NCBI GenBank assembly: GCA_003220535.1 | Contig: QHSU01000059.1 | Span: 124,001-188,000, forward strand | DNA: 64,000 nucleotides | Direction: 5' to 3' | Source: Candidatus Rokuibacteriota bacterium | GTDB lineage: Bacteria; Methylomirabilota; Methylomirabilia; Rokubacteriales; CSP1-6 | In this document: positions 62,748-64,000 of the stretch, one piece after another | Layout: each line of letters opens with the position of its first letter | How positions within the stretch are numbered: position 1 is the stretch's first letter | Notes under the pieces: generated by a model | Told to the model about the DNA's origin: nothing | Databases searched by the model: none | What the model saw: only the letters and a program-made list of their open reading frames with translations | Program-made: the position numbers and the translations under genes

Positions 62748-63602
62748 CTAACCTTCCTTCGGCGCAAGATGGATTTCTCGCTTCGGGCTCCGGTAGATCG
62801 CCTCGAGGAGCTCGGCCAGGCGCGACGCCTTCGCGTCGCACATGAGCCGGCCCTTCTCGGCGGACGAGCGGTGGGGGTTGCCGATCGCGCCGGTCTTGGA
62901 GAGATCGGAGGCGACCCACGCCTCGATCACGTCATGGCCCTTGAACGAGTAGCCGATGTCGGGCGTCGGCTCGAACACGTAGCCCTCGGCCCGGTCCATG
63001 TGCACCAGCTCGGGAGCCAGGTGCCGGACTATCGAGGTCTCCGAGTCGCCGGAGTGCATCGCGATGGCCGCCTCGTCGGGCGCCACCAGGCCGGGCACCT
63101 GGCCGATGCCGCCCAGAAAGATCTTGAAGACTCTCAGATCGGTCTCCATCCGGAGATCGCGGAAGTAGTCGTCGGTGGTCCCGACGTTCCCGCCGTGGCT
63201 CCCGAGCAGCACGAGCTTCGTGAACCCGCTCCGGGCCACGGACGCCGCCAGGTCCTTCAGGACCATGCGCAGCGTCTCACCGCTGAAGGTCAGTGTCCCC
63301 GGAAACGTGATGTGCTCGACGCTCTTGCCGAACGTGGTTGGCGGCAGCGCCAGCACCGTCACGTCGTCCGGGAGCCGGGCGAGCGCGGCGCCGAGCACCT
63401 CCATGCCGACGAGCGTGTCGGTGATGAGCGGAAGATGCGGGCCGTGCTGCTCGACCGCGCCGACGTTGATCACCGCCGTGGCGTTCCGGTCGTGCTTCGC
63501 GATCGCGTCGATCTCCTGCCACGTGTAGTAGGCCCAGTACCGATGCGGCGGGATCGATCCGTGGAGACCCGTCCCGAGCTTCGCCGGCAGCTTCTTCAAC
63601 AT
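62748..63602 (-). CDS. creatininase family protein
   Basis: A 284-residue metallo-amidohydrolase of the creatininase/ArfB-MftE type. VINVGAVEQHGPHLPLITD (metal Glu, His, Asp), LLGSHGGNVGTTDD and IAMHSGDSETSIV with the later His/Glu are complete. Members hydrolyse creatinine (a cyclic amide), formamidopyrimidines or peptide ends. The ATG at 63602 is chosen because GGAGG lies 5 bases upstream; the GTG at 63617 overlapping the LLM stop is an alternative. Its place between an LLM monooxygenase and a pyrimidine-type importer suggests cleavage of a cyclic amide intermediate. Confidence 0.92.
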   Translation of the reverse strand: MLKKLPAKLGTGLHGSIPPHRYWAYYTWQEIDAIAKHDRNATAVINVGAVEQHGPHLPLITDTLVGMEVLGAALARLPDDVTVLALPPTTFGKSVEHITFPGTLTFSGETLRMVLKDLAASVARSGFTKLVLLGSHGGNVGTTDDYFRDLRMETDLRVFKIFLGGIGQVPGLVAPDEAAIAMHSGDSETSIVRHLAPELVHMDRAEGYVFEPTPDIGYSFKGHDVIEAWVASDLSKTGAIGNPHRSSAEKGRLMCDAKASRLAELLEAIYRSPKREIHLAPKEG

Positions 63603-63613
63603 TTTGTCCTCCG

Positions 63614-64000
63614 TCACACGCCGGCCGCGATCGGCCGGCTCGTCGGGGCGCGTGCCGCAAGCGCCGGCCGCACGTCGGCCCAGAAGCGCCCGAGCTGTTC
63701 GAGCGTCTCCGGCCGCCGCATCCCGGGCAGGTGGGGGAAGATCACGAGCGCCTCGAAGCCGAGCTCGGCCTGCATCTCGAGCAGGGTGTCTCGGGCCTGC
63801 TCGGGTGTGCCGACGATCCAGGACTTGCCCGCCATGCGCTCCTCGAGCGTGAAGGGCGGGCGGCTCGCGAGGGCCGAGTTGCGGCGAATGATGTTCGGCC
63901 AGAGCAGCTTGGTGAGCTCGTCGTGTCCGCGCCGCGCCGTCCGGATCGCCGCCGCCGCCGAGTCGGCGATGTGCAGCTGCACCTGGAGCATCCGGTCTTC
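63614..64000 (-). CDS. LLM class flavin-dependent oxidoreductase, C-terminal part (runs off window)
   Basis: 129 codons of the C-terminal end. GKSWIVGTPEQARDTLLEMQAELGFEALVIFPHLPGMRRPETLEQLGRFWADVRPAL is the standard closing segment of luciferase-like monooxygenases (VGTPEQ-type block followed by the last helix). The N-terminal flavin barrel lies beyond 64000. First visible gene of the operon with creatininase, importer, deaminase and RidA-like protein. Confidence 0.8.
   Translation of the reverse strand, partial: EDRMLQVQLHIADSAAAAIRTARRGHDELTKLLWPNIIRRNSALASRPPFTLEERMAGKSWIVGTPEQARDTLLEMQAELGFEALVIFPHLPGMRRPETLEQLGRFWADVRPALAARAPTSRPIAAGV

Overview
The window is a densely coded, very GC-rich stretch of bacterial chromosome with no rRNA, tRNA, plasmid or phage hallmark. 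The gene content is typical of a soil or subsurface heterotroph: five luciferase-like (LLM) flavin oxidoreductases, several metal-dependent amidohydrolases, five unrelated ABC solute-binding proteins, two mandelate-racemase-type enolases, a HpaB-type hydroxylase and an orphan molybdenum hydroxylase. This resembles Candidatus Rokubacteria/Methylomirabilota or some Betaproteobacteria, but nothing here proves the lineage. Many genes overlap by 4 bases (ATGA or GTGA), so operons can be read with confidence.

Layout. 1-3.8 kb (minus): two nucleoside-type ABC permeases, cytidine deaminase, an LLM oxidoreductase and the start of a pyrimidine-nucleoside phosphorylase. The matching ATPase and BMP-family binding protein lie 13 kb away (17.5-20.2 kb, minus), next to a nucleoside deoxyribosyltransferase, a periplasmic HAD phosphatase and pantothenate kinase on the plus strand. 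Together these could take up and break down extracellular nucleotides. Between the two halves are an MFS exporter, amidohydrolases, a serine hydrolase, an enolase-family enzyme, AlkB beside a second 2OG-Fe(II) oxygenase, an epimerase, a binding protein and a PhyH-type oxygenase. 24-27.5 kb: an enolase-family enzyme bracketed by two long inverted repeats, then a Tat-exported dienelactone hydrolase and an LLM oxidoreductase. 27.5-32.4 kb (minus): an apparent aromatic-compound operon (LLM, binding protein, HpaB hydroxylase, quinone reductase), preceded by a decayed extradiol-dioxygenase start and a 3 x 25 bp tandem repeat. 32.7-46.7 kb: mixed metabolic and envelope genes, including a frameshifted HAD gene. 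46.8-52.8 kb: a TetR regulator with an AT-rich palindromic operator, an LLM oxidoreductase, a DinB protein, an S9 peptidase, a twice-frameshifted amidohydrolase remnant and an SDR. 52.8-54 kb: a patch of lower GC with an IS110 transposase tail and a sigma-54 promoter driving a short, probably truncated secreted protein. 54-64 kb: two hydrolases with substituted catalytic residues, a molybdenum hydroxylase large subunit, and a tight minus-strand operon running off the window (LLM, creatininase-family protein, NMT1-type ABC importer, CodA-like deaminase, RidA-like protein).

The best candidate for an undescribed system is this last operon, which looks like a complete uptake and ring-degradation pathway for an N-heterocycle. 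The split nucleotide-scavenging locus is second. The window also carries a family of roughly 50 bp GC-rich repeats seen only between divergent genes, and at least five broken genes, which points to recent decay and rearrangement.
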